A stretch of DNA of 64,000 nucleotides, from assembly GCF_024614185.1 (NCBI RefSeq), contig NZ_JAHTLF010000018.1, positions 965,821-1,029,820 on the forward strand, read 5' to 3'. This stretch comes from Nocardioides carbamazepini (GTDB taxonomy: Bacteria; Actinomycetota; Actinomycetes; Propionibacteriales; Nocardioidaceae). Below the pieces are notes generated by a model. It had not been told where the DNA came from. It did no database searches and was given only the letters and a program-made list of their open reading frames with translations. Positions 16,051 through 23,864 of this stretch are shown here, piece after piece. Position 1 is the stretch's first letter; each line of letters opens with the position of its first letter. A program made the translations under genes and the position numbers.

Positions 16051-17411
16051 CCGGTCCCACCGTCCTCGTCCTGCGGTACGCCGACGTGGGCGTGGCGACG
16101 TACGCCAGCCTGCGGGTGGTCGGAGCGCCCGAGCGCAGCGTCACCTGGACCCTCGAGGAGCCGCTGCTCCTCGCCGCGCTCGACGAGCTGGCCGACGCCC
16201 TGCCCGAGCCGCGGGGCGGCGAGACCACCGCCGAAGCAGTGGCACGTGCCCGCAACCACGGTGGGTTCAGGGATCCGGACGCCGAGCTCACGCTCGCCTA
16301 TCGCCTCGCCGTGCTCCTGATCCCGATGGAGGCGTGGAAGCTGGTCCTCGACTGCGTCGCCGAGCCGCGGCCGTCCCTCTTCGTGGCGCCCAGCGCCCGG
16401 CTGGGCCGGGTGCCGTGGGGACAGCTCGCCGTGCCCACCTCGGCGCCGGACTTCCTCTCGATGCTGCGCTCGAGCGCCGAGGCGATCACCACCGCCGGCA
16501 CCGGCGCCGCCCGGATCGAGTGGCCGGACGCACGCCGGCACACCTTCCGCGAGCGGTTCCGGCTGATGGAGCTGGCCGACGTCGCGATGGCGGTCCCGGC
16601 CAATATCGCCGCGCACCACCGGTCGACGGGACCGGTCGACGAGGAGCGCCCGCTGCTGGTGCTCGACCCGCGGGTGCCCGGGCAACGCGCGGACGGCGCG
16701 CTCGGCTCGGTGCTCGGCCGGCCCGCTCCCGACACCCGGCTCAGCCGTCACTACGCAGCGGCAGTCGCCCAGGCGGCGACCCTGCCCGTGGTCGCGGACC
16801 CGGTCGAGCTCTTCCGGCGCACCGACACCGATCGCCGCTGGCTCGCCGATCAGCTTGCGCAGCGGCCCAGCCGGATGGTGTTCGTAGGACACGTCAGCGC
16901 CGCCCCCGACGGAGGTGGTGCGGAGGGCACGGCGTTGCACCTGGCGTGCCGGGCCGACCTCGAGGGGGCGGCCGATCCGGTCGGCGAGCACCGGCCGCTC
17001 CAGGTGCGCGACCTGCTCGAGCTCGGCGCGCCGATCCCGCCGCGGGTGGCCCTGTTGGCGTGCGCGTCCGGTGGCGACTACCGCTTCGACGAGGCGGCCG
17101 GACTGGTCGCGGCGATGGTGCTCGGTGGAGCCGAGGTGGTGACCGCGACGTTGTGGTCGCTGCCGACCGCCGCCGGCTTCCGGCAGGCTGCTCCGGATCC
17201 GTCGGCACTCCCGGCTGCCGGCAGTGAGGACCTGATGTCCGAGCTGGTCGAAGCGGTCGACACCGCCCACCGGGCCGCCGATCCGGGGCGGGCGGTCAAC
17301 ACCTGGCAGCGTGCGCAGATGCGGCGCTGGCGGGAGGGGGACCTGCGGGTCAGTCCGATCTACTGGGCCGCGGTCGTGACCTACCGGTTCAGCGAGGGGG
17401 GCACTCGATGA
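16047..17411 (+). CDS. CHAT-domain (caspase-like) cysteine peptidase
   Basis: The 454-residue protein has the CHAT dyad: His282 in SRMVFVGHVSAA and Cys339 in RVALLACASGG, followed by the usual downstream segment GLVAAMVLGGAEVVTATLWSLPT. The N-terminal 270 residues contain two strand-rich parts, one with the CHAT-like motif SARLGRVPWGQLAVP that normally precedes the peptidase core. The family cleaves proteins after activation and includes partners of gasdermin and CRISPR-Craspase systems. ATG 16047 is chosen because it forms the same ATGA overlap seen at the other junctions of this operon; GTG 16032 is possible. It is fused to no repeat itself; the TPR-like protein is encoded separately upstream. 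Confidence 0.87.
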   Translation: MTGPTVLVLRYADVGVATYASLRVVGAPERSVTWTLEEPLLLAALDELADALPEPRGGETTAEAVARARNHGGFRDPDAELTLAYRLAVLLIPMEAWKLVLDCVAEPRPSLFVAPSARLGRVPWGQLAVPTSAPDFLSMLRSSAEAITTAGTGAARIEWPDARRHTFRERFRLMELADVAMAVPANIAAHHRSTGPVDEERPLLVLDPRVPGQRADGALGSVLGRPAPDTRLSRHYAAAVAQAATLPVVADPVELFRRTDTDRRWLADQLAQRPSRMVFVGHVSAAPDGGGAEGTALHLACRADLEGAADPVGEHRPLQVRDLLELGAPIPPRVALLACASGGDYRFDEAAGLVAAMVLGGAEVVTATLWSLPTAAGFRQAAPDPSALPAAGSEDLMSELVEAVDTAHRAADPGRAVNTWQRAQMRRWREGDLRVSPIYWAAVVTYRFSEGGTR

Positions 17412-18727
17412 CTGCCCCGGCCCGGTCCCCGTCAGCGGCCCCGTCACCGGCGTCGGGGCTGCCCCGACGGGCCGTGATCGATGGCGCGTGGCGCGAGATC
17501 GGCGCCGGTGTCGAGGTGTTGAGCGGTCGCGACGGCGGACCGCTGAGCCGTACGGTGAAGCGGATCCTCGATCCGCTGGTGTTCCGGCTCCGGGTGCATC
17601 CGGAGTTCTCCGCGCCCCTGCTGAGCGCCGACGTCGCCCAGGCCCTGCACACCGAGCTGCTCGCGCACGCCGACACCCTGCGCGCCTGCGCGGCCTGGTT
17701 CGCCGTCCTCAAGGCGCGTCGGCGCGCGCTGAGGATCACCGACGGGAATGCACAGGAGCTCTATTTCACGGTGTGCTTCGAGCTCGCCGTCACCCGCGGC
17801 GAGCCTCGCGGCGGTGACACCGACGGACCCGACGCGATCCTGCGCGAGGTCCACGGCGGCCGCGACACCCATGCGGTCGAGGCCCTCGACGCGCTCCTCG
17901 TCGATCCGGCCGGCCTCCGCGAGCTGGCCGCGCAGGTCGAGCGGGCCTGGGCCGACGTACGACCGGCACCGGCCGACGTCGACGGATTCCTCGACCGGCT
18001 GCGGGCGGTCCACGGCGATGCCTCCACGCGTCGGGAGCGCCACGAACGACAGCAGGCGTGGAGCGCGCTCGTGACCGAGGACGCCCCCCACGCGCTGGGT
18101 GTGCGGATCCGCACCGCGGGCACCGCGCCGTGGTCCGTCGTCGACCTGGGGCTCTGCGCCACCGCGCCCCAGCAGCGCCCCGACGTGGTCGACGATCGGT
18201 CGAACCGGCCGTTGGATCGCAGCGTCGCCGAGCGGGTCCGGGCCACCTTGCGCCGCTCGCGCGACCGCGAGCGCCTGCCCGCGGTGCCCGAGCTGTGCGC
18301 CGAGGAGGCCGACCGGGCCTGTGCGCCGTGGGGCCTGCTGGCCGAGGACCTCCAGGCGACGATGGTCAACGGGGTCGTCGTCGGCGTGCAGCTGGCGCCG
18401 CTCGACACGCACGCCGAGGCCGACACCGCACTGGTGTCGGGCATCCAGGCCCGGCTCCGCAAGGAGGCCTACGTGCTGCATGCGCGCCGTCTCCTCGCCG
18501 ACGACCAGGCACTGCATCCCCGCCAACACCACGTGGTCACCGAGCTCGCCGGCTTCGTCCGGCCCTACCTCAGCCGCTTGTGGGCCCGGCTGCACGGCCG
18601 TGACGTGTGGCAGGAGCCCTGCACGGACGCCGCCGACATGTGCGCGCTGCTCACCGGGATCGCGCGTTCGGTCAGCCTGGACCACCGGCAGCAGATCAAG
18701 GCGATGCTCGACCCGGAGGCGGCATGA
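17408..18727 (+). CDS. unknown protein in the CHAT/TPR operon
   Basis: The 439-residue, largely helical, Arg-rich soluble protein has no family I can name. Its first 30 residues are Pro/Ser/Ala-rich and probably disordered. Features include DPLVFRLRVHPEFSAPLLSADVAQALHTELLAHADTLRACAAWF and a C-terminal helical part ending AADMCALLTGIARSVSLDHRQQIKAMLDP. No transmembrane segment or nuclease motif is evident. ATGA overlaps at both ends tie it to the CHAT peptidase and to the next gene, so it probably works with them, for example as substrate, effector or adaptor. Confidence 0.75.
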   Translation: MTAPARSPSAAPSPASGLPRRAVIDGAWREIGAGVEVLSGRDGGPLSRTVKRILDPLVFRLRVHPEFSAPLLSADVAQALHTELLAHADTLRACAAWFAVLKARRRALRITDGNAQELYFTVCFELAVTRGEPRGGDTDGPDAILREVHGGRDTHAVEALDALLVDPAGLRELAAQVERAWADVRPAPADVDGFLDRLRAVHGDASTRRERHERQQAWSALVTEDAPHALGVRIRTAGTAPWSVVDLGLCATAPQQRPDVVDDRSNRPLDRSVAERVRATLRRSRDRERLPAVPELCAEEADRACAPWGLLAEDLQATMVNGVVVGVQLAPLDTHAEADTALVSGIQARLRKEAYVLHARRLLADDQALHPRQHHVVTELAGFVRPYLSRLWARLHGRDVWQEPCTDAADMCALLTGIARSVSLDHRQQIKAMLDPEAA

Positions 18728-19770
18728 GACTCACGGTGCGACAAGGACTCTGGACCGGCGGGCCCGACGTGGACCCACCGCCACTGGCTGCCGTGCTCGA
18801 GGTGAGCGGCGCCGTACTCGAGTGGACGGTCGACGAGCCGGACAGCCTGCCCCGGATCACCCTCACCGACCTCGACGCCGCGGACTGGCTGTGGCGTCTG
18901 GTCGGTGCCGAGGGCCACGCCCGGTTGCTCGAGGCCGACAGCACCACGCCGCTCGAGGTGGACCTGGACCACGAGGCGCTGGCGCCGTTGCGCCGACTCG
19001 CCCTCGGGCACTGGATGAGCCGGTGGTGGCCGGCGAGTGCCCGCGACGGCATCGTCGCCCTGGACGGGGCGGTGCTCGGCGCCGAGCTCGCCGTCCTGAC
19101 GGCCGCTCTCGAGGAGTACTTCGCCGAGGACACCTTCGACTCCGACGTCGACGGGCTGCTGGCGGGACTGGCCGGCCTGACGTCGTACACCGCCGATCCG
19201 CGGGTCGCCGACCTGCTCGACGCGTGCGCCGAGCTCGGCGACCTGCCGGACATCGGTACGACGCCCACCCGGTGGCGCGCCGACTTTGCGCTGGTCGCCG
19301 GCGGGGATCCTCGCCTCGACCCGTCCGCCGCCCTCGCCTCGGGTACCGACTCGGTGAGCTGGACCGCGGTCCCCCCGGGGGTCTTCGACGCAGCGGAGGA
19401 CACCGTGACGTGGTCGGTCGCCATGACCGGACCGGCCGGGGAGGGCCTCGTCGCCCGGGTACGGGCCGCGCTCACCGACCCGGCTGCGGGTCACCCGCTC
19501 AGCGCTGGCATCCGGGTCGCCCTGCGCAGCGGCGACGTCGCCGCGGCGGGTGAGCTCGGCGCCGACGGGGACGCCACCTTGCCGCTGGCGCTCACCGAGT
19601 CCGCGGCATGGAACCACGACTGGGCCGCGACCAGCATTCGGGTCGGGGTCGGCGAGGGCGAGACCCGCGAGACCCGCGATCGGGTCCGCAGGTTCGTCCG
19701 CACGCGGCTGGCCGCACCGCCCGCGGACGCCTTCGTCGCCGAGATGCTCGCCGCGGACGACGACTTCTGA
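18724..19770 (+). CDS. unknown protein, last gene of the CHAT/TPR operon
   Basis: The 348-residue acidic protein begins MRLTVRQGLWTGGPDVDPPPLAAVLEVSGAVLEWTVDEPD at an ATG overlapping the previous stop. The first half has strand-rich segments and a helical EEYFAEDTFDSDVDGLLAGLAGL stretch; the second half (after residue 190) has VSWTAVPPGVFDAAEDTVTWSV, a beta-sandwich-like look, and TVRVR-type strands. No known domain recognised. It may be a regulator, target or ligand-binding subunit of the CHAT system. A longer upstream extension exists but would overlap the previous gene by 120 bases, so ATG 18724 is preferred. Confidence 0.75.
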   Translation: MRLTVRQGLWTGGPDVDPPPLAAVLEVSGAVLEWTVDEPDSLPRITLTDLDAADWLWRLVGAEGHARLLEADSTTPLEVDLDHEALAPLRRLALGHWMSRWWPASARDGIVALDGAVLGAELAVLTAALEEYFAEDTFDSDVDGLLAGLAGLTSYTADPRVADLLDACAELGDLPDIGTTPTRWRADFALVAGGDPRLDPSAALASGTDSVSWTAVPPGVFDAAEDTVTWSVAMTGPAGEGLVARVRAALTDPAAGHPLSAGIRVALRSGDVAAAGELGADGDATLPLALTESAAWNHDWAATSIRVGVGEGETRETRDRVRRFVRTRLAAPPADAFVAEMLAADDDF

Positions 19771-19784
19771 GCCGGATCGGCGAT

Positions 19785-19821
19785 GTTGGGATCGGTAGCG
19801 CCGCCCCTGCGATGAACTCCC
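19785..19821 (+). promoter_or_regulatory. putative alternative-sigma promoter shared with 13599-13635
   Basis: GTTGGGATCGGTAGC (19785-19799), 11 bases, GATG, one base, ACTCCC. The block sequence and spacing are identical to the lipoprotein promoter region. It lies about 40 bases before the ATG of the membrane-protein gene, just after the end of the CHAT operon. Confidence 0.5.
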
Positions 19822-19861
19822 GTCGTACGGAAGAGCGAGGGAGCCGGGAGCGAGGACAACG

Positions 19862-20650
19862 ATGGACGCGGACCAGATCGTCGCCGTCATCCTGTTCGTC
19901 GTCGCGGCGCTGGTCTGCCTGATGGTCTGGGGCTTCGAGATCGCGGCGTGGCGTGAGTTGAAGGCAGGTCCGCCCGCACCGCACGATCCCGCAAGCTACT
20001 TCGACGCCGTGGTCTCGCGCTGGGCGAGGGGCCCGATGGCGGTGCACGACTGGCTCGCCGGCGGGCCCTATCCCGACGACCGCGTCTGTGCCGTCGATCC
20101 GGTGGTGGCCGAGCTCGTCGAGCTGCCCGATGGCAGCGGCGCGGACGAGACCGGGACCGTCCCGACGGCGTTGCGTCTCCGGCTTCCAGACGGGGAGCGG
20201 ACGACGATTCGGCTGGATGCGAATGACGCCGTCAACCTGCGCCCGGGCACCTTCTTGCCGGTCTATCCGGAGCCACCGGGCTTCTCGGACCTGCGCGGCA
20301 ACACCTGGCGTCCGGCCTGGCACCTGGATGCGGTCGCCGTCGCCCGGGTGATGTTGGGGCACCGTCGTGCGCTCGGTCTGCTCGACGATGGTGCCGAGGA
20401 GCTGCTGCGCGATCCCCGCCCCGAGCGGTTCCCGATCTCGAGGATCCGGCCGACCGGCACGGTTCGCGCCGGTCAGGTGGAGGTCGTGGTCACCTTCATG
20501 CGCACCGGTTCCGCGCTGAGTGTCCGGGGCTTCCTGAGGCCCGAGGAGATCGCCGCCGTACGCCACTCCGGTGACGTGGTCGTGACCGAGCTGACCGTGC
20601 GGCGGTCGGGTCGGGATGGGCGCTGGGCGTTGTGGCCCATGTGGTTCTGA
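19862..20650 (+). CDS. hypothetical membrane-anchored protein
   Basis: The 262-residue protein has one N-terminal transmembrane helix (about residues 5-27, IVAVILFVVAALVCLMVWGF) and a soluble domain. The domain contains LRLRLPDGERTTIRLDANDAVNLRPGTFLPVYPEP and ISRIRPTGTVRAGQVEVVVTFMR, a strand-rich pattern, and ends with DGRWALWPMWF. I recognise no family. It overlaps the next gene (TGATG), which is of similar size and also has an N-terminal membrane segment. A promoter motif shared with the LpqH-like lipoprotein precedes it, pointing to an envelope-related function. Confidence 0.75.
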   Translation: MDADQIVAVILFVVAALVCLMVWGFEIAAWRELKAGPPAPHDPASYFDAVVSRWARGPMAVHDWLAGGPYPDDRVCAVDPVVAELVELPDGSGADETGTVPTALRLRLPDGERTTIRLDANDAVNLRPGTFLPVYPEPPGFSDLRGNTWRPAWHLDAVAVARVMLGHRRALGLLDDGAEELLRDPRPERFPISRIRPTGTVRAGQVEVVVTFMRTGSALSVRGFLRPEEIAAVRHSGDVVVTELTVRRSGRDGRWALWPMWF

Positions 20651-21435
20651 TGAGCATCCCGCGAGACACCGGCGAGCCCGATGCATTCATGAAGGCGGTC
20701 AACGCGCGGCAGCTGCAGCGGGTCCGCCGGCGCATCCGCGTCGCACTGCCCCTCGAGGTCCTCACCGTCGTGGCGACCGTCGCGATCCTGCTGCTGACCG
20801 ACGCGCACTGGTCGTGGGTGCTGTTCGGCGCCGCGACGGCGACGAGCCTGGTCGGCGCCGTGCTCGTCGTCTCCGACGACGACGCGGAGCGACCGCGACC
20901 CGGGACGGACCTGGAGGTGGCCGTCGTGGTCGGGGTCGAGATCGCCGACTGGGGCAATGCCGGCGCGGACGATCAGCACCGGGTCCGCGTGATCGCCCGC
21001 CCCTTGGGATCGGCGACGTCCGAGCTGGTCCACGGCGATCACCGGTTCCGTGCGGGTGATGGCTGGTCCGCGAGGCCGGGAACCCTGATCGGCATCCGCA
21101 GGTTCCCGACCATGAAGCACCTGGTCCGGCTCGAGCGTTGCGTGGACCCGGTCGCCCTGGTCCGCCTCCGCGAACCCGTCAGGGGTGGCAGCGTGCTGGA
21201 GGACGCCGACGTGGTCTCGCTGCGCGTCACCGGTGAGCCCGATGGCGACTGGTGGCCCACGGAGGTCACCGTCCGCACGGCGGATCGCCTGCTCCTGGTG
21301 AGCGAGTGTCGACGACTGCCCGAGGAGCTGGGCCCGCTCGAGCCGGGTACAGCAGTCCGGATCGTGCGGGACCAGCGGGACCCGTTCACCCGGCCCACCC
21401 GCTGCGCCATCCTCCCCAGCGGCGACACGGCCTGA
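20650..21435 (+). CDS. hypothetical membrane protein with two N-terminal helices
   Basis: The 261-residue protein begins MSIPRDTGEPDAFMKAVNARQLQRVRRRIR, then two adjacent membrane helices (about residues 33-75: ALPLEVLTVVATVAILLL and WSWVLFGAATATSLVGAVLVV) and a strand-rich soluble domain ending PFTRPTRCAILPSGDTA. No family recognised. ATG 20650 overlaps the previous TGA, so the pair is translationally coupled. A perfect long palindrome begins 12 bases after the stop. Confidence 0.72.
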   Translation: MSIPRDTGEPDAFMKAVNARQLQRVRRRIRVALPLEVLTVVATVAILLLTDAHWSWVLFGAATATSLVGAVLVVSDDDAERPRPGTDLEVAVVVGVEIADWGNAGADDQHRVRVIARPLGSATSELVHGDHRFRAGDGWSARPGTLIGIRRFPTMKHLVRLERCVDPVALVRLREPVRGGSVLEDADVVSLRVTGEPDGDWWPTEVTVRTADRLLLVSECRRLPEELGPLEPGTAVRIVRDQRDPFTRPTRCAILPSGDTA

Positions 21436-21446
21436 GCACGCTTCCT

Positions 21447-21493
21447 CAGTTGAGTCCCCGATAGTGGCTACACCACTATCGGGGACTCAACTG
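21447..21493. repeat. perfect 21-bp inverted repeat
   Basis: Arms at 21447-21467 and 21473-21493 are exact complements, with a 5-nt loop (CTACA). They include GAGTCCCCGATAGTGG. It can act as a terminator for the membrane-protein operon. It is unusually long and perfect for an intrinsic terminator and lacks a T tract. Confidence 0.8.
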
Positions 21494-21623
21494 GCCGCCG
21501 CTATCTCGGACTCGACGTCTTGGGCCGCTCGCAGATGAACATCGTGCCCACCACCGAACCCGAAATCGGAGCTGATGACCTGCCCGCGCTGACCGCCTGA
21601 CACCTCATCGAGGAGAACGCAGC

Positions 21624-21651
21624 GCTACACCACTACGCGGGACTTGACCGG
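21624..21651 (+). repeat. diverged copy of the right half of the 21447-21493 palindrome
   Basis: GCTACACCACTACGCGGGAC and the following bases match 22 of 28 positions of 21467-21494 (GCTACACCACTATCGGGGAC). Copies are in the same orientation, about 157 bp apart. Confidence 0.6.
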
Positions 21652-21739
21652 GAGCGGCCGGCGGCCGCGCCTCAAACCCCGAACGTCGGCACGTGTGCGC
21701 CGCACCGTATTCGTGTTCGAGGTGCTGAGAGAATCGGGT

Positions 21740-22258
21740 ATGCCGCTGACCAACCCCTGGCTCGCTGGACCATCGCCGGAAGCGGTGCTGCCTCAAGAGG
21801 CTCTCGAGGAGCGCATCCTCAACCTGTTCTCCATCCAGAACATGGCGGTGATCGCGACCATCAACAGTGATGGCTCGCCGGCCGCCACGCCAGTGCGTTT
21901 CTACAGCCTCGGGTTCGAGATCTTCTTCACGAGCTGGAACGCCTCCGTGAAGTCACGCAACCTCCAGCGTGACGCCAGGGTCTCAGCCGGGATTTTCACG
22001 CCGCTCGTCGGCCAGGCGAGCAGCCGGGGCGCGCAGCTGTTCGGAACCGCGCGCACCTTGGAACGGGGCAACCCGGCGAGCGTTGACTACTGGGAGGCGT
22101 TCCGCTGGCAGTCGGATCATGTCGAACGAGGGCGGCCACTGAGCGAGCCGCCCAACGACCCGCTGACGGTGATCACCCCTCACCGGATCCTCTACACGGA
22201 ACACTGGCTACGCCGCACGGGCTTCGCGCCCCGCCAGACCTGGCGCCCCTCCTCCTGA
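21740..22258 (+). CDS. pyridoxamine 5'-phosphate oxidase-family protein
   Basis: The 172-residue split-barrel protein has the family core NMAVIATINSDGSPAATPVRFYSLGFEIFFTSWNASVKSRNLQRDARVSAGIF and the C-terminal segment DPLTVITPHRILYTEHW. Such proteins bind FMN or F420 and reduce or oxidise small molecules. ATG 21740 (MPLTNPWLAG) is used because the upstream extension runs into the insertion-like debris. It is followed after five bases by the inositol-phosphatase-like gene, so the two are probably co-transcribed. Confidence 0.85.
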   Translation: MPLTNPWLAGPSPEAVLPQEALEERILNLFSIQNMAVIATINSDGSPAATPVRFYSLGFEIFFTSWNASVKSRNLQRDARVSAGIFTPLVGQASSRGAQLFGTARTLERGNPASVDYWEAFRWQSDHVERGRPLSEPPNDPLTVITPHRILYTEHWLRRTGFAPRQTWRPSS

Positions 22259-22263
22259 GCTGG

Positions 22264-23106
22264 ATGGACCGCCCACGGATGAGGAGCAATCCGACGATGC
22301 CAAGCGACCACACCGATGCCGAGGTCGCGTTGGCAGCAGCCGTAGCCGGTGCCGCCGCGGTCAGGAGCCGGTACGGAACGGATCTGGCGCCGCTCGCGAA
22401 GTCGCCAACCGACTTCGTGACCGAGGCCGATCTCGCCGCCGAGGAGGAGATCCACCGCGTCATCTCGGCCGCACGACCCAGCGATGGGTTCGTGGGAGAG
22501 GAGACCGGGACGACGGGTGGCCATAGCGGGCGGCGGTGGCTTGTCGACCCCTTGTGCGGGACCCTCAACTTCGCTGCCGCGACGCCGCTTGCGGCGGTCA
22601 ACGTCGCGCTCGACACGCCGGTTGGCGTCACGGCCGCCGTCTCCGCAGATCCGATCGCGGAGGAATTCTTCTGGACCGACGGCTCGGGCGCCTGGGTGCG
22701 GTACGGCGACACGGATCGGCCGCTGGAACCATCTCCGCGCTCCCTGATCGTCGACGTGAACTGCGACGGCAAACGCGACGCCTTGTTCGTCGGCGCACAA
22801 CTGATCGCCGACCAAGGCTTCCGTGACGTCTTCGCCCCACGTGTGCTGTCGAGCACCCTCGCCGTCGCTTGGGTCGCAGCTGGACGCCGGGCGGCCTACG
22901 TCACCGACGGACACCTGGAGGGCAGCGTGCACTTCGCCGCCGGGATCGCGATCTGCCAGGCGGCCGGCTGCGTCGTCACAGACTTCGCCGGCGACCCCGT
23001 TCACACCGGTCGGGGCCTCATCGCCGCCGCTGACCAGGCCACTCATCGTCAGCTCGTCGAGCTCCTCGGCCCGCACCTGGAGCAGCTGCACGCTCAAGAC
23101 GGCTGA
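22264..23106 (+). CDS. inositol monophosphatase-family protein with altered metal site
   Basis: The 280-residue protein follows the IMPase fold: DFVTEADLAAEEEI, GEETG and WLVDPLCGTLNFA. In active family members the last motif reads DP-[ILM]-D-GT; here the metal-binding Asp is Cys98. The C-terminal WDxAAG motif is also replaced (HFAAGIAICQAAGC). Phosphatase activity is therefore doubtful; it may use another chemistry or be regulatory. Similar DPLCGT sequences occur in other actinobacteria, as I recall, so this is probably a stable subfamily, not decay. Starts at 22279 or 22297 are also possible. A hairpin at 23106-23126 follows directly. Confidence 0.85.
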   Translation: MDRPRMRSNPTMPSDHTDAEVALAAAVAGAAAVRSRYGTDLAPLAKSPTDFVTEADLAAEEEIHRVISAARPSDGFVGEETGTTGGHSGRRWLVDPLCGTLNFAAATPLAAVNVALDTPVGVTAAVSADPIAEEFFWTDGSGAWVRYGDTDRPLEPSPRSLIVDVNCDGKRDALFVGAQLIADQGFRDVFAPRVLSSTLAVAWVAAGRRAAYVTDGHLEGSVHFAAGIAICQAAGCVVTDFAGDPVHTGRGLIAAADQATHRQLVELLGPHLEQLHAQDG

Positions 23107-23126
23107 CCCGGTTGGGTGAACCGGGT
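23106..23126 (+). terminator. short hairpin at the end of the IMPase-like gene
   Basis: ACCCGGTT (23106-23113), a 5-nt loop GGGTG, then AACCGGGT (23119-23126). The stem is perfect and begins within the stop codon. No strong T tract follows. Confidence 0.5.
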
Positions 23127-23360
23127 CCTGGGCGTCAAGACCAGGGGCCGGAGACGATGCTCAATGAGCTCTTCGACGAGGTCCGCCCCTGGATGAGTTG
23201 ATCGTGGGGACGACTGGCCAAAGGCGCTGGTTCGACTGGCGGGCAGCTCGTCTGCGCGATCTCGATGCCGACCTCACGTTGTCGAGTGAATCGATCAGCC
23301 GCTCGGGATCGACGGTCAACGCAACAATCTGGGCCCGTTGGCCGTCTAAGGAGCATGAGG

Positions 23361-23864
23361 GTGAGTCCACAGCGCTCCGACTTCGAGGAATTCGTCGCGA
23401 CGTACGCCGACACCATGAAGGCTCTCGCGCACACCATCGTCGGCAATCCGCAGATCGCTGAGGACGTCACCCAGTCCGCGTTGCTGAAGATGATGCGGCA
23501 CTGGTCGGACATCGATCATCCTCGCGCCTACGCCCGCCGGGTCGTCATCTCCGAATGCACCGACCGCCACCGCCGCAGTCAACGCGAGCGCCCTGACGGT
23601 GGAGCATCCGCCGAGCGCGTCGATGAACGTGCGGCGCAGGACCTGGACAACGTTCTGCTCCACGACACGCTGTGGCGACAGGTCCAGGAGCTGCCGGTCC
23701 GCCAGCGAGCGGTTCTGGCGCTGCGCTACTTCGAGGATCTGGCCGACGAGGACATCGCGGACATCCTCGGCGTCCGCGCGGTCACGGTGCGGGCCACGGC
23801 GTCACGCGCGCTCGCAGCCCTCCGCCGCAGCCACGACGACATGGACAAGGAGACGGTCAAGTGA
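23361..23864 (+). CDS. ECF RNA polymerase sigma factor (SigE-like family)
   Basis: The 167-residue protein has sigma region 2 (FEEFVATYADTMKALAHTIVGNPQIAEDVTQSALLKMMRHW, then PRAYARRVVISECTDRHRR) and region 4 (QELPVRQRAVLALRYFEDLADEDIADILGVRAVTVRATASRALAALR). It should direct RNA polymerase to a stress or envelope regulon. A strong AAGGAG at 23348-23353 is seven bases before GTG 23361 but one base before ATG 23355, so GTG is the better start. CAAC (23322-23325) and CGTC (23343-23346), 17 bases apart, could be its own ECF promoter. Its stop overlaps the next gene's GTG. Confidence 0.9.
   Translation: MSPQRSDFEEFVATYADTMKALAHTIVGNPQIAEDVTQSALLKMMRHWSDIDHPRAYARRVVISECTDRHRRSQRERPDGGASAERVDERAAQDLDNVLLHDTLWRQVQELPVRQRAVLALRYFEDLADEDIADILGVRAVTVRATASRALAALRRSHDDMDKETVK

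Larger units (their letters stand above)
21436..21739. mobile_element. insertion-sequence-like debris
   Basis: This interval has no intact gene. It contains the long palindrome at 21447-21493, a related half-copy at 21624-21651, and between them a frame without a start codon ending MNIVPTTEPEIGADDLPALTA (stop near 21599). This looks like terminal sequences of a decayed insertion element around a truncated coding end. The terminal sequence style recalls IS256-type ends, from memory only. Confidence 0.45.
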
